Assembly: GCF_046736345.1 (NCBI RefSeq)
Contig: NZ_CP157210.1
Span: forward strand, 930,001-994,000
From: Hyphococcus formosus
GTDB lineage: Bacteria; Pseudomonadota; Alphaproteobacteria; Caulobacterales; Parvularculaceae
DNA length: 64,000 nucleotides
Direction of reading: 5' to 3'
In this document: positions 7,638 through 15,566 of the stretch, piece by piece
Numbering within the stretch: the stretch's first letter is position 1
Layout: every line of letters starts with the position of its first letter
Translations under genes and position numbers: made by a program
Notes under the pieces: generated by a model
What the model saw: the letters and a program-made list of their open reading frames with translations, nothing else
Database searches by the model: none
Told to the model about the DNA's origin: nothing

Positions 7638-8663
7638 ATGGAAAATGAGCTAATTCATCCCAATAGTCGCGCAAATCAGTTCGGCCGCACTGAGCTGGAA
7701 AGAAAATTGCGCGCCACAATGGATGAGGGTGTTTTCAGCCATGGATGGATCATTGCCGGGCCAGAGGGATCGGGCAAGGCAACGCTTGCCTATCGAATTG
7801 CACGGGCCGCATTAGACCCAGATGCACTCGTTAGTGCCGACAGTTTTGACATGCCAGAAACATCGCGAACATTCCGTCAGATTAGCGCACATGCGCATCC
7901 GGATTTGTTTGTGGCCGAGCGATTGTGGGATGAGAAAAAAGCAAAATTTCAGTCGGAGATTACCGTTGAAACGGTTCGCAAGCTGACTTCATTTTTGGGC
8001 CGTACGGCATCGGGTGGCGGCGCGCGCGTAGCTATTGTCGATACAGCTGATGATCTGAACCGTAATGCCGCGAATGCCTTGTTGAAAGTTCTTGAAGAAC
8101 CACCCCGCGATACTTTGTTGCTATTATTATCCTCGGCACCCGGACGGTTATTGCCGACTATTCGGTCACGCTGCCGCCGCGTAGAATTGCCAGAGATGCC
8201 AGACGACGCGGTTAAAGACTTTCTGATTTCAGAAGGGGTCGATGATACGACAGCGAGCAGTGTTGCGTCTTTTGCTCATGGGCGGCCGGGATACGCGCTC
8301 ACATTGACCGCTGGAGATGGTGTCGATGCCATCGGTCTCGCGAATGCATTTTTGAAAGCAACACAGTCGAACAGCGATATCTCGAAAATCATTTCAGGTG
8401 TTACCGGTAAAGCGGGCGAGGGGCGCTGGCCGGTATTTCGCGACACTGTTTTGTCGACCATTAGCGATGGTGCTCGATCGGCCGCCCTCGGTATGCCGCA
8501 TAAAATGTTTCCGAAAAATATTAGTGCAGGGGCATTGCTTGAGGGCTGGGAAAACCTTTCGCGCCTTGTGGTTCGCGGAGAAGCGGTCAATCTTGATCGC
8601 GGTCAGTTAATCATGGCAATGGCCCATGATCTTCGTTCCTCAATGCGCGGGAGCCGAGTTTAG
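7638..8663 (+). CDS. holB: DNA polymerase III subunit delta prime
   Basis: Clamp-loader stator subunit of the replicative polymerase. A degenerate AAA+ P-loop AGPEGSGKATLAYRIAR lies at about 40-56, Walker B-like AIVDTADDLN at about 132-141, the sensor 1/lid region NALLKVLEEPP next, and the SRC motif (SRCRRVELP), which donates the arginine finger, at about 177-185. The zinc knuckle found in many homologues is missing, as in other alphaproteobacterial proteins. Length is 341 residues. It overlaps the next gene by one base (TAGTG). In most relatives metG lies between holB and tatD; here it does not. Confidence 0.92.
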   Translation: MENELIHPNSRANQFGRTELERKLRATMDEGVFSHGWIIAGPEGSGKATLAYRIARAALDPDALVSADSFDMPETSRTFRQISAHAHPDLFVAERLWDEKKAKFQSEITVETVRKLTSFLGRTASGGGARVAIVDTADDLNRNAANALLKVLEEPPRDTLLLLLSSAPGRLLPTIRSRCRRVELPEMPDDAVKDFLISEGVDDTTASSVASFAHGRPGYALTLTAGDGVDAIGLANAFLKATQSNSDISKIISGVTGKAGEGRWPVFRDTVLSTISDGARSAALGMPHKMFPKNISAGALLEGWENLSRLVVRGEAVNLDRGQLIMAMAHDLRSSMRGSRV

Positions 8664-9454
8664 TGTTTGTAGATAGTCACGTAAATCTCCATTCAGATAA
8701 ATACGAAGATGATCTGGATGAGGTGCTTGAGCGCGCGCGTGAGGCTGGCGTAAGCGCTATGCTGACAATTTCGGATCAGCTTTCTTCGACCGAAGCTATT
8801 AAAAAGATTGCTCAAGCAAACCCGCTGATATGGCGCAGTGTTGGGGTGCATCCTCATTACGCGAAAGATGACCCCGATTTAAAAGCGCTGACATTGATCG
8901 ATCTGTCGCGTGATGACGACGTAGTAGGCATAGGTGAGTGCGGACTAGATTATTATTACGAATATTCAGACCGCGATATTCAGGCGAAAATATTTAAAGC
9001 TCATATCGACGCCGCGCGTGAAACGAAGTTGCCGTTGATTATTCACACTCGTGATGCCGATGTTGAGACAAAGAATATACTCACTGAAAGTCAGAAAGCA
9101 GGGCGCTTTATTCCGCTACTGCATTGTTACACTGGCGGTCCAGCGCTAGCTGATGCCGTCCTTAATATGGATGGGTTTATATCTTTTTCTGGCATCATAA
9201 CCTTCAAGAACGCGAATGATATTCGCGAAATTGCTCGAACAACGCCGCTTGACCGAATTCTCATCGAAACTGATTGCCCATATCTCGCGCCAGTGCCGAT
9301 GCGCGGTCGCAGAAACGAACCCGCATTTGTGACGCATGTCGCAGAAAAATTGGCAGAGATTAAAGAGGTTTCGATAGACGAAATTGAAAAAGCGACGACT
9401 GATAATTTCTTTCGCTGCTTTTCACGCGCATATAATCCGATGTCTGAGCAATGA
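8663..9454 (+). CDS. tatD: TatD-family metal-dependent deoxyribonuclease
   Basis: A TIM-barrel amidohydrolase-superfamily enzyme of 263 residues; TatD proteins are 3'-5' exonucleases and D-aminoacyl-tRNA deacylase-like enzymes with two metal ions. Visible are GIGECGLDYYYEYSDRDIQ, PLIIHTRDAD, LLHCYTGG and LIETDCPYLAPVPMRGRRNEP, all hallmarks of the family. The first metal motif is unusual: instead of DSHCHLD the protein reads DSHVNLH, so the second His ligand is Asn while another His sits two residues further on. The start is a GTG that shares its first base with the holB stop, indicating translational coupling. The downstream MBL gene overlaps by four bases (ATGA). Confidence 0.9.
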   Translation: MFVDSHVNLHSDKYEDDLDEVLERAREAGVSAMLTISDQLSSTEAIKKIAQANPLIWRSVGVHPHYAKDDPDLKALTLIDLSRDDDVVGIGECGLDYYYEYSDRDIQAKIFKAHIDAARETKLPLIIHTRDADVETKNILTESQKAGRFIPLLHCYTGGPALADAVLNMDGFISFSGIITFKNANDIREIARTTPLDRILIETDCPYLAPVPMRGRRNEPAFVTHVAEKLAEIKEVSIDEIEKATTDNFFRCFSRAYNPMSEQ

Positions 9455-10293
9455 CAAAAAATATTCGAATTATTGTACTCGGATCCGGTTCATCTGGTGG
9501 CGTGCCCAGATTTGGCGGTACCGACGGCTCGGGAGACTGGGGCCATTGTGACCCGACCGAGCCGAAAAATAGACGTACACGATGCTCCATATTGGTGCAG
9601 AGAGAGCATCCCGAATTCGGCTATCAGCCGGACAAGGTGACCAGCGTTTTAGTTGATACGTCCCCAGATATGCGTGCGCAACTTTTGGCGGCACGATGTG
9701 CCCGATTGGATGCGGTTTTGTTCACACATGACCACGCTGATCAGTGTCACGGAATAGACGATCTCCGTGTTTTTGCAATTCAGATGAAAAAGCGAATTCC
9801 GGTTTACATAGATCAATCGACATCAGGCAATCTTTTAAATCGATTTGATTATTGCTTCGAACAGGCCCCGGGAAGTCCGTACCCGCCTATATTAGACAAA
9901 ATCGATATGCCGATTTGTGGCGACAAAGTATCAATTGATGGCCCGAGCGGTCGATTGGAATTCATTCCGTTTCTACAATTTCATGGAAGCGTGAATTCGC
10001 TTGGCTTTCGAGTTGGCGACGTGGCGTATTCAAGCGACGTTGTCGGCCTTCCGGAAGAAAGTTTCTCGATCCTCGACGGCGTGAATTGCTGGATTGTCGA
10101 TGCGCTTCAGCGCACCCCCCACAAAACCCATGCCCATCTTGATCTGACGCTGGATTGGCTGAAACGGGTAGGGCCAAAATCCGGGGTGCTTACAAACCTC
10201 CATGTAACAATGGATTATCGGTCATTGCTCGATGAATTGCCGCCAGGAATTGAACCAGCATTCGATGGCATGGTGTTGCACGGCACTTTATGA
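9451..10293 (+). CDS. MBL-fold metallo-hydrolase (PhnP-like)
   Basis: A metallo-beta-lactamase-fold hydrolase of 280 residues related to PhnP cyclic phosphodiesterase and to the MBL protein always found next to tatD in alphaproteobacteria. The N-terminal strand carries LGSGSSGGVPR; a Cys/His group (DWGHCDPTEPKNRRTRC) may bind a structural zinc as in PhnP; the catalytic metal motif is FTHDHADQCHGIDDLR; further ligands are in FHGSVNSLGFRVGDVAYSSDV and in the C-terminal LTNLHVTMDY. No phosphonate genes are nearby, so a house-keeping phosphodiesterase role is more likely than C-P lyase chemistry; the true substrate is unknown. It is the last gene of the operon starting at dacC. Confidence 0.88.
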   Translation: MTKNIRIIVLGSGSSGGVPRFGGTDGSGDWGHCDPTEPKNRRTRCSILVQREHPEFGYQPDKVTSVLVDTSPDMRAQLLAARCARLDAVLFTHDHADQCHGIDDLRVFAIQMKKRIPVYIDQSTSGNLLNRFDYCFEQAPGSPYPPILDKIDMPICGDKVSIDGPSGRLEFIPFLQFHGSVNSLGFRVGDVAYSSDVVGLPEESFSILDGVNCWIVDALQRTPHKTHAHLDLTLDWLKRVGPKSGVLTNLHVTMDYRSLLDELPPGIEPAFDGMVLHGTL

Positions 10294-10340
10294 ACAAGTT
10301 ATATCTTGTTGTTTTTATTGTAATATTACTTGTTAAACCC

Positions 10341-10358
10341 GAAGCGAAATCTCGCTTC
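10341..10358 (+). terminator. weak hairpin after the MBL gene
   Basis: GAAGCGA (10341-10347) and TCGCTTC (10352-10358) form a perfect 7-base stem with a 4-base loop, 48 bases after the MBL stop. No strong T tract follows, so termination is only suggested. Confidence 0.3.
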
Positions 10359-10461
10359 AGTTATGGGCTTTGACTGACGTTATATAGTCGTGTTCTTTTA
10401 CACAAAACCGCGCAAAATCTGTTATGGTGTGCGATCAGTTTTGAGGAAGAATAGGTCGTAA

Positions 10462-11298
10462 ATGGAACTACGTTATTACATGCCACGCAGCGATTTGCGT
10501 GATTATGTGCGTGCGTATTATTTCTATTCTGTTGATATTGCATCATCTGAAACTCTTTGTGCGGAGCTTGGCAATATTCGGGTTATTCTACGCGGTGGCG
10601 GAATGCTGCAAATGCCGGGCGGACAATTGGAACCAAGCATGTCGGCATTTTTACTCGGTCCGACATTGGGTTCGTACAACCTGATGATTGAGCCAAAAAC
10701 GGCGGTATTTGGCGTCGGAATACGCCCCGAAGGCTGGCACGCTTTATTTGGGGTTAGCGCTGAAGAACTCGCTGACAAAGTCATTGATTTAACCGCGTTT
10801 TCCGGCGGGATTTTGATGTCGTCAATCGAGGAAATTCGCAATGCTGAAACCCTCGCTGAAATGAGTGCTGCCGCTGATCGGTATTTCGTTGACCAATTAA
10901 ATAAGCGCGAGGCACACATCCGGCAGCGATATCCCGTTGAATTAGCCAATTGGCTGCTTGATCCGAATGACCTAGGGCTCGATGCCTTGATGGAAGCGAT
11001 GGATGTCTCGCGCCGCCAGACAGACCGACTTGCAAAATTATACTTTGGCGCGTCGCCAAAATTCCTACAGAGGAAATATCGGGCGCTAAGAGCTGCGGAT
11101 AGAATACGTGCTGGCGAAACAGCCTGGATGAATGCTGCTGGGTCCAAATTTTATGACCAATCTCATTTCATCAAAGAGTTCAAAACGTTTATTGGCGTAA
11201 CGCCCAAACAGTTCATCGATAACCAAGCCAGATTGATCGCCCAGATCCAACAAATGCGTGTGCAAAGTGCGCTTCAAATACCGTTGGCAAGTTTTTGA
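10462..11298 (+). CDS. AraC-family transcriptional regulator
   Basis: A DNA-binding regulator of 278 residues. The C-terminal third has the paired helix-turn-helix of AraC proteins: LGLDALMEAMDVSRRQTDRLAKLYFGASPK (first HTH and linker helix) and WMNAAGSKFYDQSHFIKEFKTFIGVTPKQF (second HTH with the family pattern FxDQSHFxxxFkxxxGxtPxxf). The N-terminal part (about 1-150) resembles the ligand-sensing region of small-molecule-responsive AraC proteins (AFLLGPTLGSYNLMIEPKTAVFGVGIRPEGWHALFG). GAGGAAGA lies upstream of ATG 10462. There is no adjacent target gene in the same operon; the aminotransferase gene 434 bases downstream is the nearest candidate, unproven. Confidence 0.85.
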   Translation: MELRYYMPRSDLRDYVRAYYFYSVDIASSETLCAELGNIRVILRGGGMLQMPGGQLEPSMSAFLLGPTLGSYNLMIEPKTAVFGVGIRPEGWHALFGVSAEELADKVIDLTAFSGGILMSSIEEIRNAETLAEMSAAADRYFVDQLNKREAHIRQRYPVELANWLLDPNDLGLDALMEAMDVSRRQTDRLAKLYFGASPKFLQRKYRALRAADRIRAGETAWMNAAGSKFYDQSHFIKEFKTFIGVTPKQFIDNQARLIAQIQQMRVQSALQIPLASF

Positions 11299-11325
11299 GC
11301 CTTTATGGCCAAAATTTCCTATAGT

Positions 11326-11472
11326 CAGCGAATTGGCCGTTCTAGCCTCAACCCGGGAGAATACCGGCCCAAATGGTGATTGCTGGAGGGAGAGCCAGCG
11401 GGGGAACCTTTGGGAATACAGTGAGAGCGCGCGTGAAATCTGATCCGCAAGGGGTTTCTCGCGCGCTCTTTA
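11326..11472 (+). ncRNA. candidate structured non-coding RNA
   Basis: The 434-base gap between the AraC and aminotransferase genes has no coding sequence but shows three stacked hairpins on the plus strand. The first is CCGG (11353-11356) with CCGG (11364-11367). The second is long: CCCAAA (11368-11373) pairs with TTTGGG (11409-11414), then GGT (11375-11377) with ACC (11406-11408), then GCTGG (11382-11386) with CCAGC (11395-11399). The third is AGAGCGCGCG with CGCGCGCTCT (11424-11436 and 11457-11469, one mismatch), followed by TTT, which would act as a terminator. A TATAGT at 11320-11325 with TTGAGC 19 bases before it could be the promoter. It does not match any RNA class I recognise (glycine, TPP, SRP, 6S considered). 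An untranslated leader or a plain terminator for the AraC gene are alternatives. Confidence 0.4.
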
Positions 11473-11732
11473 CCCTCCACATTAGCAACATATAATTTGC
11501 GACAATATAAATTGTGCGAATAATGTGCTGTCTCATAATTCAAATGAAAAATGATCATTTTCCGTTCTCGGTTATTGAAAACGGACTACCTCGGCCAAAT
11601 CCCTTTTCTCTGCAATCCCCGACCAACCCTCTACCTACATGCGGCGAATTTTTCTCAGCTATAACAATGGCGCTAATGCCTAAATGGCCCTAATTTCCAA
11701 CATTCTTCAGACATAACAGCCGTGAGAAATTC
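11473..11732 (+). other. intergenic region upstream of the aminotransferase gene
   Basis: The remaining 260 bases before ATG 11733 are AT-rich and non-coding. They contain a short palindrome AAATGATCATTT (about 11548-11559) and should include the aminotransferase promoter. I found no convincing -35/-10 pair and no recognised riboswitch. The ribosome binding site before ATG 11733 is weak (gtgagaaattc). Confidence 0.3.
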
Positions 11733-12665
11733 ATGACACATTCAACCCACGCCTTCGAAGCAGATCCGCGGAACAATGATATTTTGATCGATATCAACGG
11801 CAAATTGACGCCGCGCGCCGAAGCGACAATTTCAGTTTTCGATTCAGGGTTTGTGCTTGGTGATGGTGTTTGGGAAGGATTGCGGGTTCATTCGGGTCCA
11901 GATGGTAAAGGTGTAATTGCTTTCCTCGATAAGCATCTGCGCCGCCTGTATGACGGTGCCAAGACGCTTGATTTCGATATGAATGTGTCGAAAGCGGAAC
12001 TTAAAGAACGACTTTATAAGTGCCTTGATGCAAACGAAGCCCATGACGGCGCGCACATACGTTTGATGGTTACCCGTGGCATCAAAGCGACGCCCTATCA
12101 GGACCCTCGCGCTACGATTACCCCGCCTACAATTGTGATTATTCCGGAATTCAAAAAGCCTGTTGCATCAACAGCCACACAAGGCGCGCGGCTATTCACT
12201 GTGCATGTTCGGCGCGGTTATCCTGATGGTCAGGATCAGAAATTAAATTCGCATTCCAAATTGAATTGCATCACAGCTTGCATTCAAGCCGCGAAGGCAA
12301 ATGCGGATGAGGCACTCATGCTTGACCCGCATGGCTTTGTCGCGACTTGTAATTCGACACATTTCTTTATTGTCCGCGATGGAGAAATTTGGACCTCCAC
12401 CGGTGATTACTGCCTCGGCGGAATAACCCGTAGCATCGTTCTTGAGCTTGCTCGTGCCAATGGAATTACTGCACGAGAAAAGAATTTCTCTTTACACGAT
12501 GTTTATGGTGCAGATGAAGCGTTCATAACCGGAACCTTCGCAGGCGTTTCGCCAGTTCGCGAAGTTGATGGCCGGGCCATTTCAACGGAACGGGGGCCGA
12601 TGGTTGATCGCCTACAATCACTTTATCAGCAGCGAATAAAAGACGATGCAGCAAAAGGCCGTTAA
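11733..12665 (+). CDS. atypical PLP-dependent class IV aminotransferase-like protein
   Basis: A fold-type IV PLP protein of 310 residues, the family of branched-chain and D-amino acid aminotransferases and 4-amino-4-deoxychorismate lyase. The opening segment SVFDSGFVLGDGVWEGLRVHSG, the HLRRLYDGAKTLDF segment, the probable Schiff-base Lys (K176 in NSHSKLNCI), DEALMLDPHGFV and YCLGGITRSIVLELA all match. The conserved Glu that contacts the pyridine nitrogen of PLP (in the usual V(T/A)E motif before the N-x-F strand) is replaced: the protein reads GFVATCNSTHFF. This points to altered chemistry or a non-transaminase role. The sulfotransferase-fold gene starts two bases after its stop, so the two are translated together. 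It could still be a branched-chain aminotransferase paralogue. Confidence 0.8.
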   Translation: MTHSTHAFEADPRNNDILIDINGKLTPRAEATISVFDSGFVLGDGVWEGLRVHSGPDGKGVIAFLDKHLRRLYDGAKTLDFDMNVSKAELKERLYKCLDANEAHDGAHIRLMVTRGIKATPYQDPRATITPPTIVIIPEFKKPVASTATQGARLFTVHVRRGYPDGQDQKLNSHSKLNCITACIQAAKANADEALMLDPHGFVATCNSTHFFIVRDGEIWTSTGDYCLGGITRSIVLELARANGITAREKNFSLHDVYGADEAFITGTFAGVSPVREVDGRAISTERGPMVDRLQSLYQQRIKDDAAKGR

Positions 12666-12667
12666 TT

Positions 12668-13378
12668 ATGGGTGCTGCAAACAATCGTATTACGATGCTC
12701 TCCGGTCCGCGGAATATATCGACGACCATGATGCGGAGTTTTGAAAGTCGTCCAGACACAAAGGTCGTCGATGAACCCTTTTATGCGGCGTATTTAAGAA
12801 GCAGCGGTGCCGATCATCCGATGCGCGATGAGATTTTGCGCGATCAATCAAATGATTGGACGATCGTAATGGAGGAACTACAAAAAAACACGACGCAATA
12901 TGTTTTTGAAAAACATATTGCCTTTCATTTTACGTACGCGCCCTCTCTCGATTGGTTAGATGGGACCCGGATGTTTCACCTTATTAGAGACCCGGTCTCT
13001 ATGGTTGCGTCATATAAAAATAAACTGGACGATGTTGCGCCAATTATCGAAAGCTATCGAATCCAGCGTGAAATTTATGAACGCTCCCCTGCTCCAATTG
13101 TTGACGCGACCGACATTCTAAAACAGCCTGATGGCATGTTGCCAAAATTATGCAATGCATTGGAGATCGAATATTTCGACTCGATGCTTAGCTGGCCCTT
13201 AGGCGCTCGGGAAACGGATGGTATATGGGGCGCGCATTGGTATGATGCGGTAAATGCCTCGACGAGTTTCCTACCCTTCACGGAAAAAGATATTGTTCTT
13301 TCTCCTGACCTTGCAAAATTCGCCCAGGCTTGCATGGAAGATTATAACTTCTTCCGTGAACGACGAATTTTACCATAA
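12668..13378 (+). CDS. sulfotransferase-fold protein
   Basis: A 236-residue P-loop protein resembling PAPS-dependent sulfotransferases. The 5'-phosphosulfate-binding loop is LSGPRNISTTMMRSF at about 11-25, and the 3'-phosphate-binding motif is RMFHLIRDPVSMVASY at about 101-116, with R107 and the following Ser residues in the expected places. No signal peptide is present, so it should be cytoplasmic. It lies two bases behind the aminotransferase-like gene. From memory, plant proteins annotated branched-chain aminotransferase-like combine these same two domains in one chain, which suggests a conserved functional pair; the substrate is not known. Kinase-like or other P-loop activities cannot be excluded. 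It converges on the HD-domain gene with a two-base gap. Confidence 0.7.
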   Translation: MGAANNRITMLSGPRNISTTMMRSFESRPDTKVVDEPFYAAYLRSSGADHPMRDEILRDQSNDWTIVMEELQKNTTQYVFEKHIAFHFTYAPSLDWLDGTRMFHLIRDPVSMVASYKNKLDDVAPIIESYRIQREIYERSPAPIVDATDILKQPDGMLPKLCNALEIEYFDSMLSWPLGARETDGIWGAHWYDAVNASTSFLPFTEKDIVLSPDLAKFAQACMEDYNFFRERRILP

Positions 13379-13380
13379 AC

Positions 13381-13962
13381 CTATTCCACGGAATAAACCG
13401 TGTTCTTTGGCGTTTCGAATAGTTTCATAATCATGGGTTCAAAGGCCTCTAGGGGCATAGACTCGTAATCAGGGTCGAATGCCGCTTGGTCGTATTTTTC
13501 GCAAAACTCTTGCGTGCGCTCAAAATGTTCATGACCGCGAAATTCTTCACGCATGTCACGGTTCAGACCCAGATAGTGAAAGAAGTAGTACCCTTGAAAT
13601 ATGCCATGTTTCTCAACCATCCAGTGATTGGCTTCAGACACAAATGGTTTCACAATGGCGGCCGCAATATCTGGGTGGTTGAAGGCTCCTAATGTGTCAC
13701 CGATGTCATGCAATAGCGCACACACCACATACTCGTCGTCTTTCCCATCTTTGAATGCTCTCGTTGCCGTTTGAAGACTATGTTCCAGACGATCGACAGG
13801 GAACCCGCCATAGTCGCCTTCTAAAATGCGCAAATGATCGATAATTCGCTTTCCGCCTTGCATTGCAAACGGCATAAATTGGCCGGCAATGATGCCCCAA
13901 TCTTCTGGAGTTCCCTCCGTCATGGCACGAAATTTTGCCCTAGGGGCATCTTTATCGCTCAT
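13381..13962 (-). CDS. HD-domain metal-dependent protein (PhnZ/TmpB-like or phosphohydrolase)
   Basis: A 193-residue HD-domain protein. Metal ligand candidates are H61 in RLEHSLQTA, H85-D86 in ALLHDIGD and D158 in KYDQAAFD, with extra His residues at 96, 113, 119 and 129 between them. The 24-residue spacing from the first His to the HD pair, the extra histidines and the C-terminal YDQAAFDPDY segment resemble the mixed-valent di-iron oxygenases PhnZ and TmpB as well as ordinary HD phosphohydrolases. ATG 13962 is chosen because AAGGGAGG lies five bases upstream; a longer frame exists but lacks this. It is convergent with the sulfotransferase-fold gene. Substrate and even reaction type remain open. 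Confidence 0.7.
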   Translation of the reverse strand: MSDKDAPRAKFRAMTEGTPEDWGIIAGQFMPFAMQGGKRIIDHLRILEGDYGGFPVDRLEHSLQTATRAFKDGKDDEYVVCALLHDIGDTLGAFNHPDIAAAIVKPFVSEANHWMVEKHGIFQGYYFFHYLGLNRDMREEFRGHEHFERTQEFCEKYDQAAFDPDYESMPLEAFEPMIMKLFETPKNTVYSVE

Positions 13963-14136
13963 GGAACCTCCCTTATTCACAATGCGCAGATCATAATAAT
14001 CGGAATCGTGTCCGCTCAAGCTAAATTAGCAGGTGGCAAAAGAATTGCAGAATTTCTGGCAATCCGCAAAACGGCTAAGTTTAGTTTTCAGACACTTTTG
14101 CTAGAACGGCGATAAGAAACAGAATATTCGAATTAT

Positions 14137-15012
14137 ATGCGCATCTCGGTCTGTATATTTGCCAGAAACGAAGAACGGCTATTGCCGGTTTGCGTCAATG
14201 CCCTGCCCGCCGCGGGATTGGGAGCAAAAGATCGTATCCATATTCTGGTTAATGGTTGCTCAGACAACACCGCTGAGGTCGCCAATGCCCTTGCTTCAGC
14301 AAAGGCAGAGATATTAGTCCATGAATTGCCGGTGGGCGACAAGGCGAATGCTTGGAACGAATATGTTCACCGCATTGCAGATACCGATGCAGATGCCCAC
14401 ATTTTTCTGGATGGCGACATCAAACCAAGCATAGGGGCAATTTCTGCACTTGCTAAAGCGTTAGCTGATAATCCTGAGCATTATGCCGCCGGTGCACTGC
14501 CCGTTACTGGCAGGAGCCGCCGAAAATGGGCGAGGACATTGCTCGTCCACAACTATATCAGCGGCAATCTATACGCGATGTCGAAAGGCGCAGTCCGGCG
14601 TTTCCGAGAGTTACAATTGCACCTCCCCTTCGGTGCCAAGGGTGAGGACGGATTGATTTCCTATTTGCTCCTGACCGATTTGAAGGGCGGTGAGGACGAT
14701 AGTTATACAGACCGCATCGTTGCAACGGCCAATGCGACGTTCGAATTTGAGTCGTTGGGCCTTAATCTGCGTGATCTTGCGCTCTATCGGCGTCGATTAC
14801 GAAGATATTCGGAACGCCATTTCCAAAAACAAATATTGTACCGCCTACTAAAGAAAGGCGGAATTGCGACTATGCCAGAGAACATCAAGGACATCTATAC
14901 GCCTAATGCCATCGCCGCTCTAAAGCCGCGATGGGACCCGGTGAACCTTTGGTTTGACCTTGCGACCCTCGGTCGATTGCGCAACGGATCGCAAGAAAAG
15001 GTCGAGACCTAG
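14137..15012 (+). CDS. family 2 glycosyltransferase
   Basis: A 291-residue GT-A fold glycosyltransferase. It starts with MRISVCIFARNEERLLPVCV, the nucleotide-sugar-binding opening of GT2 enzymes, has NGCSDNTAEVAN at about 50-61, and a DxD-type metal motif in AHIFLDGDIKPS at about 88-99. A C-terminal basic helical part (LYRRRLRRYSERHFQKQILYRLL) may contact membrane or lipid acceptor. No transmembrane helices are evident. It stands alone, divergent from the HD-domain gene and overlapping the end of nusG by four bases in a convergent arrangement. The acceptor cannot be predicted; a role in surface glycan or glycolipid synthesis is the usual one. Confidence 0.8.
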   Translation: MRISVCIFARNEERLLPVCVNALPAAGLGAKDRIHILVNGCSDNTAEVANALASAKAEILVHELPVGDKANAWNEYVHRIADTDADAHIFLDGDIKPSIGAISALAKALADNPEHYAAGALPVTGRSRRKWARTLLVHNYISGNLYAMSKGAVRRFRELQLHLPFGAKGEDGLISYLLLTDLKGGEDDSYTDRIVATANATFEFESLGLNLRDLALYRRRLRRYSERHFQKQILYRLLKKGGIATMPENIKDIYTPNAIAALKPRWDPVNLWFDLATLGRLRNGSQEKVET

Positions 15013-15542
15013 GTGGTCTTTTCGATTTGTGTGAATTCGAGCTCTACAGGCGTCGCACGGCCAAAAATCGAAACCGCGACTTTAACGCGCTCAGCGTCTT
15101 CATCGACCTCTTCGACAATTCCGGAGAATGACGCAAATGGGCCATCGATAACCCGAACATTTTCGCCGACATCGAAGGTGATGGTCGAACGTGGACGAGA
15201 TTCACCTTCTTCGATCACACCGCGGATCCGGTCGACCTCTTTTTGCGGAACTGGCATTGGTTTATTACCAGACCCTAAAAACCCGGTCACTTTCGGCGTA
15301 TCTTTGATCAGGTGATAAGTGTCGTCGTTCATCACCATTTTTACGAGCACATAGCCAGGAAAGAAGCGACGCTCTGTGTTGATTTTCCGGCCTCGGCGGA
15401 CTTCCGTCACTTCTTCGGTCGGTACAAAAAGCTCTTCGATAAAGTGGGAAAGCCCTTTATCCTGCGCTGAAAGCAGGATCGACTCGGCAACTTTTTTCTC
15501 AAAGTTCGAGTATGCGTGAACGATATACCAGTTGCTCGCCAT
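15009..15542 (-). CDS. nusG: transcription termination/antitermination protein NusG
   Basis: An RNA polymerase-binding elongation factor that stimulates Rho termination and couples transcription to translation. The NGN domain is seen from WYIVHAYSNFEKKVAESIL to FPGYVLVKMVMNDDTYHLIKDTPKVTGFLG, and the C-terminal KOW domain (about 122-177) has FDVGENVRVIDGPFASFSGIVEEVDEDAERVKVAVSIFGRATPVEL. The length, 177 residues, is normal. It lies 24 bases downstream of secE as in most bacteria, but the expected ribosomal genes rplK-rplA do not follow; instead an unrelated glycosyltransferase converges on it. Confidence 0.96.
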   Translation of the reverse strand: MASNWYIVHAYSNFEKKVAESILLSAQDKGLSHFIEELFVPTEEVTEVRRGRKINTERRFFPGYVLVKMVMNDDTYHLIKDTPKVTGFLGSGNKPMPVPQKEVDRIRGVIEEGESRPRSTITFDVGENVRVIDGPFASFSGIVEEVDEDAERVKVAVSIFGRATPVELEFTQIEKTT

Positions 15543-15566
15543 GACTATTTGTCCGTTTCTTAGCGG

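Noticed and set aside
10524..11147. Long open frame (207 codons) on the minus strand
   Set aside because: It is entirely antisense to the AraC gene, which has clear family motifs.
11341..11420. Possible glycine riboswitch or SRP/6S RNA
   Set aside because: The conserved cores (CCGAAG and CTCTCAGG for glycine, the SRP tetraloop region, the 6S central bubble) are absent; it is kept only as an unclassified RNA candidate.
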